This document shows positions 8,008-16,150 of a DNA stretch of 24,139 nucleotides, piece by piece (positions within the stretch are counted from its first letter, which is position 1; each line of letters starts with the position of its first letter). Below the pieces are notes generated by a model. It had not been told where the DNA came from and did not search any database. It was given only the letters and a program-made list of their open reading frames with translations. The position numbers and the translations under genes were made by a program. This stretch comes from MGBC120314 sp051880495 (GTDB taxonomy: Bacteria; Bacillota; Clostridia; Lachnospirales; Lachnospiraceae), in the NCBI GenBank assembly GCA_051880495.1, contig JBJEOB010000003.1, positions 1 through 24,139 of the forward strand, given 5' to 3'.

Positions 8008-9789
8008 GTGAAAAATCAGAAGAATCCCAAATTTGACACAAAAGAAACAATAAAACGTGTTCTTAAGCTTATTGTTCCTTATGGTATATTTGTTGCACTT
8101 TCACTTATTTTTGCGACGGGCGTGGTTGTATTTACACTGTACGCACCAATCCTTGTCGGAAATGCTGTTGATATGATTATAGGACCGGGAAATGTTGATT
8201 TTGCCGGTATAGGAGTTATTCTTATTAAGATAACCATAATTGTTTTTATAACGGCTGTTTTACAGTGGCTGATGAACCGTATCAATAACCATATAACGTA
8301 CAGCATTGTCAGAAAAATTCGTACAGAAGCCTTTGACCACATACAGGGACTTCCGTTAAGATACATCGATGCAAATCAGACCGGTTCAATGCTCAACAGG
8401 GTAATAACGGATGTTGAGCAGTTTTCGGATGGTCTTTTGATGGGATTTACGCAGTTTTTTACAGGTTTTACGACAATTGTAGGAACACTGATTTTCATGC
8501 TTTCCATCAACGTAAAAATAACTCTTGTTGTTGTGCTGGTAACACCATTGTCATTTTTTGTGGCAGGTTTTATTGCAAAAAAGACATATACACTGTTTAA
8601 ACGTCAGTCAGAAATTCGTGGCGAGATGACGGGGCTTGTTGATGAAATGGTAGGAAACCAGAAAATTGTCCAGGCATTTAATTATCAGGATGAGGCGATA
8701 AGCCGTTTTGAAAAGATTAACGGTGAACTTAAAGAATGCAGCCACAAGGCTATTTTCTTTTCATCAATCACCAATCCTGCAACACGTTTTGTAAACAGCG
8801 TGGTTTATGCAGGTGTCGGAATCACCGGCGCATTTGCCGCAATAAACGGTGCAATCTCAGTAGGACAGTTATCATGTTTTTTAAGTTATGCCAACCAATA
8901 TACCAAGCCGTTTAATGAGATAAGCGGAGTAATTACCGAATTGCAGAATGCTCTTGCGTGTGCTGCCAAGGTGTTTGAACTTCTTGATGAGCAGGAAGAA
9001 ACGGAAAAAGAAATGGCATTTTCAAGTGTAAATGCTATTCTCTCGCGTGGCAGGGATTTTGAAGGCTGTGTTAACTTTGAGCATGTATATTTTTCATATG
9101 TGCCTGAAATAAAGCTTATTGAAGATTTTAACCTGAAGGTAAAACAGGGACAGAGAGTTGCGATTGTCGGACCAACGGGATGCGGCAAGAGCACACTTAT
9201 TAACCTTCTGATGAGATTTTATGATGTTGACAGCGGAGAAATCAAGGTTGATGGAATCAATACGCAGAATATGACAAGAAACGTTCTTCGTGAGCGGCTT
9301 GGCATGGTGCTGCAGGAAACATGGTTACAGACCGGAACTATCCGTGACAATATTGCATACGGAAAGCCTGATGCGACAGATGAAGAAATTGAAAATGCAG
9401 CTAAAATGGCACATGCACACAGCTTTATAAAGAGGCTTCCGGATGGTTACAATACAGTTCTTACGGAAAATGGAGGCAATCTGTCACAGGGGCAGAAGCA
9501 GCTTTTATGTATTGCAAGGGTGATGCTTAAGCTCCCTCCGATGCTTATTCTGGATGAAGCAACATCTTCGATTGATACGAGAACGGAAATAAAGATTCAG
9601 AAGGCGTTTAATACACTTATGGAGGGTAGAACAAGCTTTGTGGTGGCACACAGACTTTCTACCATCAAAGAGTCGGATATAATTCTGGTTATGAAAGCCG
9701 GAAAAATCATAGAACAGGGCAGTCATGAGGAATTACTTGCGATGAATGGTTTCTATTCGGAGCTTTATAATTCACAGTTTGCCCATTAA
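8008..9789 (+). CDS. Heterodimeric ABC exporter, catalytic subunit
   Basis: A GTG start at 8008 with AAGGAGGTG 7 bases upstream gives 593 residues; an upstream in-frame ATG at 7951 lies inside the previous gene and lacks a comparable site. Exporter membrane domain about 15-330, then an NBD with Walker A 'GPTGCGKST' near 388, signature 'LSQGQKQL' near 492, full Walker B 'LILDEATSSID' near 513 and switch His in 'AHRLST' near 547. The catalytic Glu and His are present here, while the signature is the variant LSQGQ. The competent ATP site therefore pairs this Walker A/B with the LSGGQ of the preceding protein. Confidence 0.93.
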   Translation: MKNQKNPKFDTKETIKRVLKLIVPYGIFVALSLIFATGVVVFTLYAPILVGNAVDMIIGPGNVDFAGIGVILIKITIIVFITAVLQWLMNRINNHITYSIVRKIRTEAFDHIQGLPLRYIDANQTGSMLNRVITDVEQFSDGLLMGFTQFFTGFTTIVGTLIFMLSINVKITLVVVLVTPLSFFVAGFIAKKTYTLFKRQSEIRGEMTGLVDEMVGNQKIVQAFNYQDEAISRFEKINGELKECSHKAIFFSSITNPATRFVNSVVYAGVGITGAFAAINGAISVGQLSCFLSYANQYTKPFNEISGVITELQNALACAAKVFELLDEQEETEKEMAFSSVNAILSRGRDFEGCVNFEHVYFSYVPEIKLIEDFNLKVKQGQRVAIVGPTGCGKSTLINLLMRFYDVDSGEIKVDGINTQNMTRNVLRERLGMVLQETWLQTGTIRDNIAYGKPDATDEEIENAAKMAHAHSFIKRLPDGYNTVLTENGGNLSQGQKQLLCIARVMLKLPPMLILDEATSSIDTRTEIKIQKAFNTLMEGRTSFVVAHRLSTIKESDIILVMKAGKIIEQGSHEELLAMNGFYSELYNSQFAH

Positions 9790-9819
9790 GTATGTAAATA
9801 AAATATGCAGGGTGGTCAT

Positions 9820-10332
9820 ATGAAAAAACCTCAGATTGATATCGATACGGCAGATATGGAAGAACTGAATAAACTAAAAAAATGGCTTTTTAATGAAAAT
9901 ATGCGTCTTGTTGCCAAGGAAAAGGAACTGGATGATGAACGTGAACTTATACAGGTGCAAAAAGGAATTTTAAAAAAGCAGCAGCGAAAAAACACTATCT
10001 ATAAGGCACAGCTCGACAGCCAGAAAAATCTTTTTGAGAAGCAGTGGGCGGTAATGGAGGATGAAATAAGGCGCCTTACCGCGGAGAGAGAGCAGTTTGA
10101 AAATAAAAAAGCCGTATTCCGGGATGAAATTTTAAGGGATGCCAGAAAGAACTTTCGTGCAGAGGAAAATGGACGCGTCTTTTTCAAGGGTATAACTGAC
10201 GGGGCATCTTTACGCAAAAGATATAAAGAACTTTTAAAAATTTATCATCCGGATAATTCCAATGGTGATAATGAGACTCTGCTTGCGATAACAAGGGAAT
10301 ATGAGAGGATTAAAGGACTGTATTTTGAGTAG
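9820..10332 (+). CDS. Coiled-coil protein with C-terminal J-domain-like HPD segment
   Basis: A 170-residue cytoplasmic protein. Residues about 13-115 are highly charged with heptad character (many Glu, Lys, Gln and Arg, no Pro), predicting a long coiled coil. Residues about 125-170 read 'SLRKRYKELLKIYHPD' followed by a helix, with HPD at 143-145, the motif by which J proteins stimulate Hsp70 (DnaK). Position at the C-terminus and the missing helix 1/4 make it a truncated or divergent J domain. Start chosen at 9820 after GGGTGG rather than an upstream ATG at 9805. It follows the exporter by 30 bases and may belong to the same transcript; no specific family is recognised. Confidence 0.65.
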   Translation: MKKPQIDIDTADMEELNKLKKWLFNENMRLVAKEKELDDERELIQVQKGILKKQQRKNTIYKAQLDSQKNLFEKQWAVMEDEIRRLTAEREQFENKKAVFRDEILRDARKNFRAEENGRVFFKGITDGASLRKRYKELLKIYHPDNSNGDNETLLAITREYERIKGLYFE

Positions 10333-10358
10333 ACACAGAAAAAAATATTTGTTATAAT
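10330..10358 (+). promoter_or_regulatory. Sigma-A-type promoter of the XrtG locus
   Basis: TAGACA (10330-10335, one mismatch to consensus) and a perfect TATAAT (10353-10358) are spaced by 17 bases. The -35 overlaps the stop codon of the upstream gene and the predicted transcript start is about 55 bases before the first gene. No separate terminator is seen for the upstream unit, so read-through is possible. Confidence 0.75.
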
Positions 10359-10420
10359 ATAGTGTTAGAAAAGATTACAAAATACTGACGTTGACAGGAC
10401 TAAAGGTGGGAGTACAGGGT

Positions 10421-10771
10421 ATGATAAGCTATTGTTTTAACTATATTGTAACAATCAGCCACAGCGCGGATAATTGTTTTGAGCACCGCCACTTCCACAG
10501 CCTTGAAATAGCAACTTATATTTCTGTAGTCAGTAAAGAATTTGAAATGTTTGACGATATAGAGAAATATGGGGAAGAATATATTGCAACGTATCAGAAT
10601 AAATATCTGAATGATTGTGAAGAATTTGGCGGCGATACAAGCATTGAAAACATTGGCGAGGTAATGTATGCTGCCCTTGAAAAAATTCTTGAAAATACCG
10701 GATTGTCACTTGAAAGATTTGAAATAGGAGAAACACCGTTACGTAAATATGTTATAACACACAGAATATAG
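10421..10771 (+). CDS. 6-pyruvoyl-tetrahydropterin synthase (PTPS/QueD)-like protein 1
   Basis: A 116-residue protein with the T-fold PTPS layout: His14 in 'ISHSADN', His24 and His26 in 'HRHFHSLEI' (matching the three zinc His of QueD/PTPS), 'TSIENIGEVMYAALE' in the place of 'PTxEN', and a closing 'EIGETPLRKYVI' like 'VxETxxxxxxY'. It has the same plan as the second PTPS-like gene at 15677 but is shorter. Start at 10421 with GGTGGGAG upstream. As first gene of the XrtG transcript its job is probably tied to that system; PTPS and QueD make pterin or deazapurine precursors, but no other folate, biopterin or queuosine genes are nearby, so the reaction here is unknown. Confidence 0.62.
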   Translation: MISYCFNYIVTISHSADNCFEHRHFHSLEIATYISVVSKEFEMFDDIEKYGEEYIATYQNKYLNDCEEFGGDTSIENIGEVMYAALEKILENTGLSLERFEIGETPLRKYVITHRI

Positions 10772-10784
10772 GAGGAGGAATATT

Positions 10785-12623
10785 ATGAAGAAACTATTGA
10801 TGAAACAAATTACAGCAGTAAGTACATGTATAATGGTTATGTTTTGTTCAGTTTGTGGATTTGCCGGAATAACAACTGCATACGCGGATGACACAGACAA
10901 TATTGCCGATTCTTATGCAGGTGGTGGCACAAATGTTACGGCATGGGACATTGCAAAAGACGGTGATGTTTATTATTTTACATTTACCGGTAATTCTGCG
11001 AGTGAGTGGGATAAGAGTTATCTTACCGGTAATGTCATTACGCTGTCATATCCGGGTATGCCGGGATATTCAGCTAACAACAGTTTGATTCAGTTCACAT
11101 ATGAACAGACTATAAAGGATGCGTGGTATAATGACATTCCGGGTGCATCAATCAGTGTTACGGACAGCAGTGTTGGAACTGAAGCCGGTCAATTTAGTGT
11201 GGTTTGCGCAATCCCGGCAGCATTTTTTGCTGATTCTGATTTTGACCTGACATTTTGCGGAACTACGGTCAACTCGTCAGCAATTGCAGGAGCAGAACAG
11301 CCAACAGAACCTGTAGAACCAATACCGGCTGACCCTGTAGAGCCAACAGAACCAACAGAACCGACACAGCCAACAGAGCCGACAGAACCTACAGAGCCTA
11401 CAGAGCCGACAGAACCGACACAGCCTGTAGAGCCAACGGAGCCGACAGAACCAACGCAGCCTGTGGAGCCGACAGAGCCTACAGAACCAACGGAACCTGT
11501 AGAGCCGACAGAACCAACGGAACCTACAGAGCCTGTGGTACCGCAGTACAATGGAATTGTGATTGATGGAGATTTTTCGGACTGGGATGCAGTGCCTAAG
11601 AATCCGGCAGGTGACCCTACACATGACCCACAGTATATTACTTCGGCTGCATTAGTGTACGATGGTGATTTTACATACGTATACATTGAGGATATAGGCG
11701 GAATGACTGCCGCAGGAGCAGGCACACATTCCAATGGTAAATATTCGATAACGTCAGAGCTTGGATATCAGACAATATTCCAGCTTACAAGAGATAATGG
11801 CGGCTCAATAAGCGGTATTGACGGAGCAAGCTGTGTATACAACGGTAACAGATGGGAGATTGCCATTCCGTCGAGTCAGCTGCCTAAAAACGGTGGTACG
11901 ATTTCATTGGGATTGTATGGTTCAGAACCTTTTGCTACGGCAGTTAATCTTAAGGGTGGCGGATCAGTTGACCCGGGTGATTTCAACGGAATTGTTTATG
12001 ACGGACTGTATGGCGACTGGGATGCCTACCCACACACACTTATCCAGTACGCAACGGCAGGAACTCAGGATTCACGTGTTGACGGTGAAGGAGCTCTTTA
12101 TGCTGACGGAAGCACGTTATACGGCCATGTAGTATCTTCAATGCAGGCACATATTACAGAAGCCGGCGGAGAATTTGCTTATGGTGTTACGATTAAGCTT
12201 AATGGACAGTATGATTTTTATCCTACATTGGTGGCCGTTGATGCGGCAGGCAATATTAACTGGAATCCTCAGAAGTCACAGCTTTCAGAGGGTACGTATG
12301 AGTTTTACATGATGGATATGAACGGATGGGGTAACTCACAAAATATTAATTCGCTTACTCCGGGTGACCGTTTTGTCGGTAAAATCTTTATTACAATCGG
12401 ATCTACTGTTGATGAGATGGAATTTATGATTGATCTTAATCAGCTTGCAGATAAATTTGGAATTGAAGTTACTGATATTCAGACTATTCAGGCTCAGTAC
12501 AGCAGGATAGGTACACAGTGGCTTCAGACGGCAGGTGCGTCTACAGGTGTATGGCTGGGACTCGCAATCTGTCTTACAGTTGTTGGAACAGCATGGATAA
12601 GACGCAAACGGGGAGTTGTATAG
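10785..12623 (+). CDS. Secreted Pro-Thr-Glu-rich protein with Firmicu-CTERM sorting tail
   Basis: A 612-residue exported protein. Residues 1-34 form a signal peptide ending 'AYA|DD'. An N-terminal domain (to about 170) is followed by a PTE-repeat linker (about 173-253). Two related domains follow, opening with 'DGDFSDWDAVP' and 'DGLYGDWDAYP', reminiscent of CBM9/DOMON-like sugar-binding modules. The C-terminus has the tripartite sorting form: 'TAGAST' (to 587), a hydrophobic helix and 'RRKRGVV'. I recognise this as the Firmicu-CTERM signal associated with XrtG, whose gene starts one base after this stop codon. Likely the main substrate of the locus: anchored, cleaved or joined to a glycan after export. 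AGGAGGAGG ribosome site, 13 bases after the previous gene. Confidence 0.82.
   Translation: MKKLLMKQITAVSTCIMVMFCSVCGFAGITTAYADDTDNIADSYAGGGTNVTAWDIAKDGDVYYFTFTGNSASEWDKSYLTGNVITLSYPGMPGYSANNSLIQFTYEQTIKDAWYNDIPGASISVTDSSVGTEAGQFSVVCAIPAAFFADSDFDLTFCGTTVNSSAIAGAEQPTEPVEPIPADPVEPTEPTEPTQPTEPTEPTEPTEPTEPTQPVEPTEPTEPTQPVEPTEPTEPTEPVEPTEPTEPTEPVVPQYNGIVIDGDFSDWDAVPKNPAGDPTHDPQYITSAALVYDGDFTYVYIEDIGGMTAAGAGTHSNGKYSITSELGYQTIFQLTRDNGGSISGIDGASCVYNGNRWEIAIPSSQLPKNGGTISLGLYGSEPFATAVNLKGGGSVDPGDFNGIVYDGLYGDWDAYPHTLIQYATAGTQDSRVDGEGALYADGSTLYGHVVSSMQAHITEAGGEFAYGVTIKLNGQYDFYPTLVAVDAAGNINWNPQKSQLSEGTYEFYMMDMNGWGNSQNINSLTPGDRFVGKIFITIGSTVDEMEFMIDLNQLADKFGIEVTDIQTIQAQYSRIGTQWLQTAGASTGVWLGLAICLTVVGTAWIRRKRGVV
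11301..11543 (+). repeat. Pro-Thr/Val-Glu triplet-repeat linker region
   Basis: About 27 consecutive 3-codon units, mostly Pro-Thr-Glu with Pro-Val-Glu and Pro-Thr-Gln variants, encoded by degenerate 9-base repeats. This is a typical extended, wall-spanning and often O-glycosylated linker. The repetition makes it prone to length change and it creates long meaningless open frames on the minus strand. Confidence 0.9.
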
Positions 12624-12624
12624 G

Positions 12625-13218
12625 ATGAATTGGATTGTAGGCATTATTGTTTTTATAATATGGCTATATATATTACATCTCCTCACCAAAGGTAAATTAT
12701 TGTCATGGCGTTTCCTATGGGGAAGCCTTGGAATATTTACAATAATGATGGTGTTTATAAGACCGGTGCTCACGCAGCCAATGGCACAAGGAGTATCGGC
12801 CTTAGCTGGTTTTGTGGGAGAAATTAGTAATACTTTTACGGCATATTTTAAGTACGGAATTATTTTTATTGAGACGGCAACAGGTGCAATTACACTGCAG
12901 ATTGATTTTGAGTGTTCCGGCATTGTTGAAATAATGGCTTTCATTTCGCTTCTCCTGTTTTTTGATGTTTACACAAAATATGAGAAAGTACTTGTAGGAA
13001 TAATGGGTTTTGCATATATAATGCTTGCCAATGCATTCAGAATTATTCTTATATGTGAAATTGTCCATGTGTGTGGAAGCTCTGCATATTATGTTGCACA
13101 TACGTTTATCGGACGTATTTTCTTCTATGTGTTGTCGGTGCTTTTGTACTTTTATGTGTTTACCAAACCACAGGTTGTTAAGATGAAAGTTGGAGATTTC
13201 AAATATGATAACAATTAG
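12625..13218 (+). CDS. xrtG: Exosortase-family protein XrtG
   Basis: A 197-residue multi-pass membrane protein with the exosortase/archaeosortase catalytic set: Cys97 in 'DFECSG', Arg139 in 'ANAFRI' and His159 in 'VAHTFIGR'. Its small size and its neighbour (the XrtG-type glycosyltransferase) mark it as the Gram-positive form XrtG. Exosortases are predicted transpeptidase-like proteases that recognise C-terminal CTERM signals at the membrane; the protein encoded just upstream carries such a signal. ATG at 12625, with GGAG upstream in the end of the previous gene; a TTG at 12616 is a less likely alternative. The 3' end overlaps the next gene by 14 bases, suggesting coupled translation. Confidence 0.88.
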   Translation: MNWIVGIIVFIIWLYILHLLTKGKLLSWRFLWGSLGIFTIMMVFIRPVLTQPMAQGVSALAGFVGEISNTFTAYFKYGIIFIETATGAITLQIDFECSGIVEIMAFISLLLFFDVYTKYEKVLVGIMGFAYIMLANAFRIILICEIVHVCGSSAYYVAHTFIGRIFFYVLSVLLYFYVFTKPQVVKMKVGDFKYDNN

Positions 13219-14602
13219 CCGTTATCTGCACTCTGTTTTATTCTGGGGTGCATGGATAATCATTCCTGTGATAATGGAGATTATACCGTCAATAGGCGGA
13301 TTTTTTCTCATATTAAGGCGCAGAAGAAAAATTAAAAAAGCGTATGAAAAACCTGTATTATACCCTGAAATATCACTTATTGTTCCTGTGTATAATTCGT
13401 CACAGACATTATTTGCCTGCATTAGGTCAATATCAGAGAGTGATTACCCAAATGACAGAATACGTGTTTTTCTTGTAAACAATCAGGGAAAAGATAATAG
13501 TTTTGAGGTATTTGCAAAGTGTCAGAGTGAGTTTCCGGATATCAAAATGCAGTGGCTCAATTCAAGACAGGGCAAATCACGTGCATTAAACCTGGCACTT
13601 TACAACAGTGAAGGAAAATATATTATTAATCTTGACAGTGACGGTCTGCTTGAAAAATCAGCTCTTACGCATATGATAGACAAGTTTGAGGCGTGCCCGG
13701 ATCTTAACTGTATGACGGGTGCCGTGCTTACGACGCCGTCGATGATAGAAGAGTACAAGGGCTTTTTCCCAAGACTTCTCCGTAAGCTTGAGTTTATGGA
13801 ATATGCACAGGCATTTCTTGCCGGAAGAAGCTATGCATCGGAATTAAATGCTGTATACACATTGTCAGGTGCATTTTCGGCATTCCGTAAATCTGCTATT
13901 CTTAAGTCAAGGATGTATAACACTAACACAATCTGCGAGGACACTCAGATTACTTTCCAGATGCGTTACATTCAGAAAGAACGTATCGAAATATGCGAAA
14001 ATGCATTGTTCTTTGTAGATCCGATTGAGGATGTCAATAAGCTGTATACACAGCGTCAGCGCTGGCAGAGGGGCAGTCTTGAGGTTGCCAAGCAGTTTCT
14101 TGATGAAAATAACAATTTTGGCGGAAAGTTTGACGTTAATATCAAAACTCTTTTATATGACCACACATTTGCGTTTCCGCGTCTTATATGGTATATTGCG
14201 CTGATATGCCTGATGTGTATGAATTATTCAAGTAAAGTAATAATCGGGTCAACGGCATTTATATTTGTAATTTATATAATTGTCGGCTTCATGTATTTTG
14301 CAACGGTAAGATATTTCCTTAAGGAATTTGATGATATTTATAAATATTATACAAAGCACTGGTGGGTAATTTTTCTTTTGCCGTTCTTTAATCTGGCGGT
14401 ATTTTTCATACGTGTTGCGGGAATTGTAAACAGTGTAGGTACTGACAGCGCATGGAGAACAAGAAATCTTACCGAAGAGAAGAAGGCATTTCTTGATGTA
14501 TTCCACGAGGAAATGCAAAAACCTGTTAATCTTGTGAGAAAACTAAGAGACCTTGTTAATGTCAGGGACGATGAAAATGAGGCTAAAGAAAATGAAAAGT
14601 AA
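13205..14602 (+). CDS. XrtG-associated family-2 glycosyltransferase
   Basis: A 465-residue membrane glycosyltransferase. An N-terminal helix (about 5-35) precedes a GT-A catalytic domain with 'SLIVPVYNSSQTL', 'QGKSRALNLAL', the metal-binding 'NLDSDG', the 'CEDTQ' acid and 'QRQRWQRG' (the QxxRW processive-type motif). Three or more helices follow from about residue 315. The architecture matches the GT2 partner that accompanies XrtG. It probably makes or transfers a glycan, perhaps onto the Pro-Thr-rich CTERM protein or its anchor; the sugar is unknown. The ATG is 9 bases after GGAG and lies within the end of xrtG; its own end overlaps the next gene. Confidence 0.88.
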   Translation: MITISRYLHSVLFWGAWIIIPVIMEIIPSIGGFFLILRRRRKIKKAYEKPVLYPEISLIVPVYNSSQTLFACIRSISESDYPNDRIRVFLVNNQGKDNSFEVFAKCQSEFPDIKMQWLNSRQGKSRALNLALYNSEGKYIINLDSDGLLEKSALTHMIDKFEACPDLNCMTGAVLTTPSMIEEYKGFFPRLLRKLEFMEYAQAFLAGRSYASELNAVYTLSGAFSAFRKSAILKSRMYNTNTICEDTQITFQMRYIQKERIEICENALFFVDPIEDVNKLYTQRQRWQRGSLEVAKQFLDENNNFGGKFDVNIKTLLYDHTFAFPRLIWYIALICLMCMNYSSKVIIGSTAFIFVIYIIVGFMYFATVRYFLKEFDDIYKYYTKHWWVIFLLPFFNLAVFFIRVAGIVNSVGTDSAWRTRNLTEEKKAFLDVFHEEMQKPVNLVRKLRDLVNVRDDENEAKENEK

Positions 14603-15674
14603 TGAAAAGTTCAGTTTGAGAAAATGGATAAATAAAAATTTATTTCCTGTTGCGACGGTTTCAAGTGTTCTTGTGGTGATTGGAGTTGCAATACTGGTGT
14701 GGCAGCAGATAGTGCGTTTTGAAAACGGTATTCTTGATGTGTGTGCAACACAGCAGGATGGTTATGTTCAGCTGGTACTGGATCAGATTAATATCAAATC
14801 CAATCGTGATGATGAAGAGATTGTAACAGATATTCTGGCGTCTCTTGATGCATCGTCCAACAAGTACTGGACATTTTCAAGAAATGAAGCGATGCTCTTT
14901 GTAAAGGACGTTTTGGAGACTAATAAGTATCATGGATTTACCACGGCAACATATTATGTTTCTGATAGTGCCAGGGAGTTCCTTGACGGGCTTAAGTTAA
15001 ATAAGGTTACGCACAAGACCATTTCGATTGGCGAAAAGAATTATATTGCTTCAGGAGTGGTTTTTGAGTATTCGGGTGCGGAGTATAAATTGTGTCTTTT
15101 AACAAACCGCAGTGTGTTCCTTGATAACAATCGTTTCCTGGGAGCAAAGATTAGTTTATGCGTATTATTTGGCATCGTGGCCTTTTTGTTTCTGGTAACC
15201 GCCATGGAAATGGCAAGAAAAAACAGTGCACTTGTCAAGGATGTAAGTAACAGAATGAATACAATCGCACAACTTAACAGCAGCGTTAACAGACTTAATG
15301 ACCGCCTTAATGAGAAGGAGGTTTATGATACGCGCACAAGTATAATGAGCGAAGATATGCTTGGTGAGTTTCTTGTAAAACTTGGAAAGAAAAAGGTTGC
15401 TCCGCTTACCTTTGCAAGGTTAAAATGCCTTAATGAGAAGGGTAAAGACAGGTTTTTTGAAAAGGGACAGGTACTTCTCGACCATACGGTGCTTCGTTTC
15501 TGTTTATCGTCGGGAGAATACCTTCTGATATTTGTAAAAGGTGAATATAAAACGGCTATGAAGCTTGTAAACATGCTTGTTGATGATGATATTGAAATAA
15601 AGGTTGTAGCTGAGTGCGATGAGACTGAGTATGTGGAAGAGTTCTATGAAAAATTTAAGAAATGGGGTGTGTAA
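14592..15674 (+). CDS. Membrane protein with sensor-like region and degenerate GGDEF-like domain
   Basis: A 360-residue protein with a transmembrane helix near 20-40, an extracytoplasmic region (about 42-180), a second helix near 183-208, a coiled coil (about 212-242), then a cytoplasmic domain of about 115 residues. That domain follows a GGDEF outline: an opening 'DTRTSIMSEDML' like 'DxLTGLxNR', 'PLTFARLKCLN' like the first beta strand, 'GQVLLDHTVLRF', and 'LSSGEYLLIF' where GGDEF would stand. The active-site Gly-Gly-Asp-Glu is not preserved, so synthesis of c-di-GMP is unlikely; a regulatory or structural role is more plausible. Start overlaps the glycosyltransferase end. The GGDEF relation is an inference from pattern; no family is certain. 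Confidence 0.55.
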   Translation: MKSNEKFSLRKWINKNLFPVATVSSVLVVIGVAILVWQQIVRFENGILDVCATQQDGYVQLVLDQINIKSNRDDEEIVTDILASLDASSNKYWTFSRNEAMLFVKDVLETNKYHGFTTATYYVSDSAREFLDGLKLNKVTHKTISIGEKNYIASGVVFEYSGAEYKLCLLTNRSVFLDNNRFLGAKISLCVLFGIVAFLFLVTAMEMARKNSALVKDVSNRMNTIAQLNSSVNRLNDRLNEKEVYDTRTSIMSEDMLGEFLVKLGKKKVAPLTFARLKCLNEKGKDRFFEKGQVLLDHTVLRFCLSSGEYLLIFVKGEYKTAMKLVNMLVDDDIEIKVVAECDETEYVEEFYEKFKKWGV

Positions 15675-15676
15675 GT

Positions 15677-16138
15677 GTGGAAAGTAAAATATTTCGTGAA
15701 TATCGATTTAAATTTTATTTAAACGCCAACCACTACCTGATATTTGGAAACAAGCAGGGGGAAACACATCCTCACACATGGGAATTTGCACTTGATATTC
15801 TTATCAGCAAGACTAAATATGTTGAGTTTGGCATGTTTGAAAGAGCTATAGAACAGTTTTTTGCGCCGTACCAGAACAGCGTTATGAATCATAAGGAGCC
15901 ATTTGATTCCATTGTACCGACACTTGAAAATATGGTTGAGTATTTCAGTCATAAACTTAGAATTATTGTCAAGGAAATCGGTGGTGAGCTGATTCGGATG
16001 GAAGGCAGTGAAACCCCTACCCGCAGTTATATAATCGATTTTTATAATGAGAGGGAAAAGGGAGAGGAACTGGAAAGCTATTCAAAGGAAACGATATCCG
16101 GAGTAATAGATTCCATGATTGATGACATTATTGGTTAG
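15677..16138 (+). CDS. 6-pyruvoyl-tetrahydropterin synthase (PTPS/QueD)-like protein 2
   Basis: A 153-residue protein with the PTPS/QueD T-fold: the three zinc ligands His19 ('NANHYLIF'), His31 and His33 ('THPHTWEF'), 'PTLENMVEYFSHKL' for the conserved PTxEN, and the C-terminal 'EGSETPTRSY' with the conserved Glu. It is a paralogue of the 116-residue protein that opens this operon. GTG start at 15677 with GGGGTG upstream, 2 bases after the previous stop; an ATG at 15662 would overlap it. Because the following gene carries the so-called PTPS-related domain, a shared role in the XrtG system is likely, but substrate and reaction are unknown. Confidence 0.72.
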   Translation: MESKIFREYRFKFYLNANHYLIFGNKQGETHPHTWEFALDILISKTKYVEFGMFERAIEQFFAPYQNSVMNHKEPFDSIVPTLENMVEYFSHKLRIIVKEIGGELIRMEGSETPTRSYIIDFYNEREKGEELESYSKETISGVIDSMIDDIIG

Positions 16139-16150
16139 GAGGACTTGGCA

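Noticed and set aside
10391..10420. TTGACA at 10391 as the -35 of a second promoter for the XrtG locus
   Set aside because: The only -10-like sequence downstream (TATGAT, at the start codon itself) is 23 bases away, and the 10330-10358 promoter is much better.
11301..11543. Regular repeats that could suggest a CRISPR array
   Set aside because: Units are 9 bases without unique spacers and encode an in-frame PTE linker.
11189..11734. Minus-strand frame encoding a Gly-Ser-Val repeat
   Set aside because: It is the reverse complement of the Pro-Thr-Glu repeats of the CTERM protein and has no start signals.
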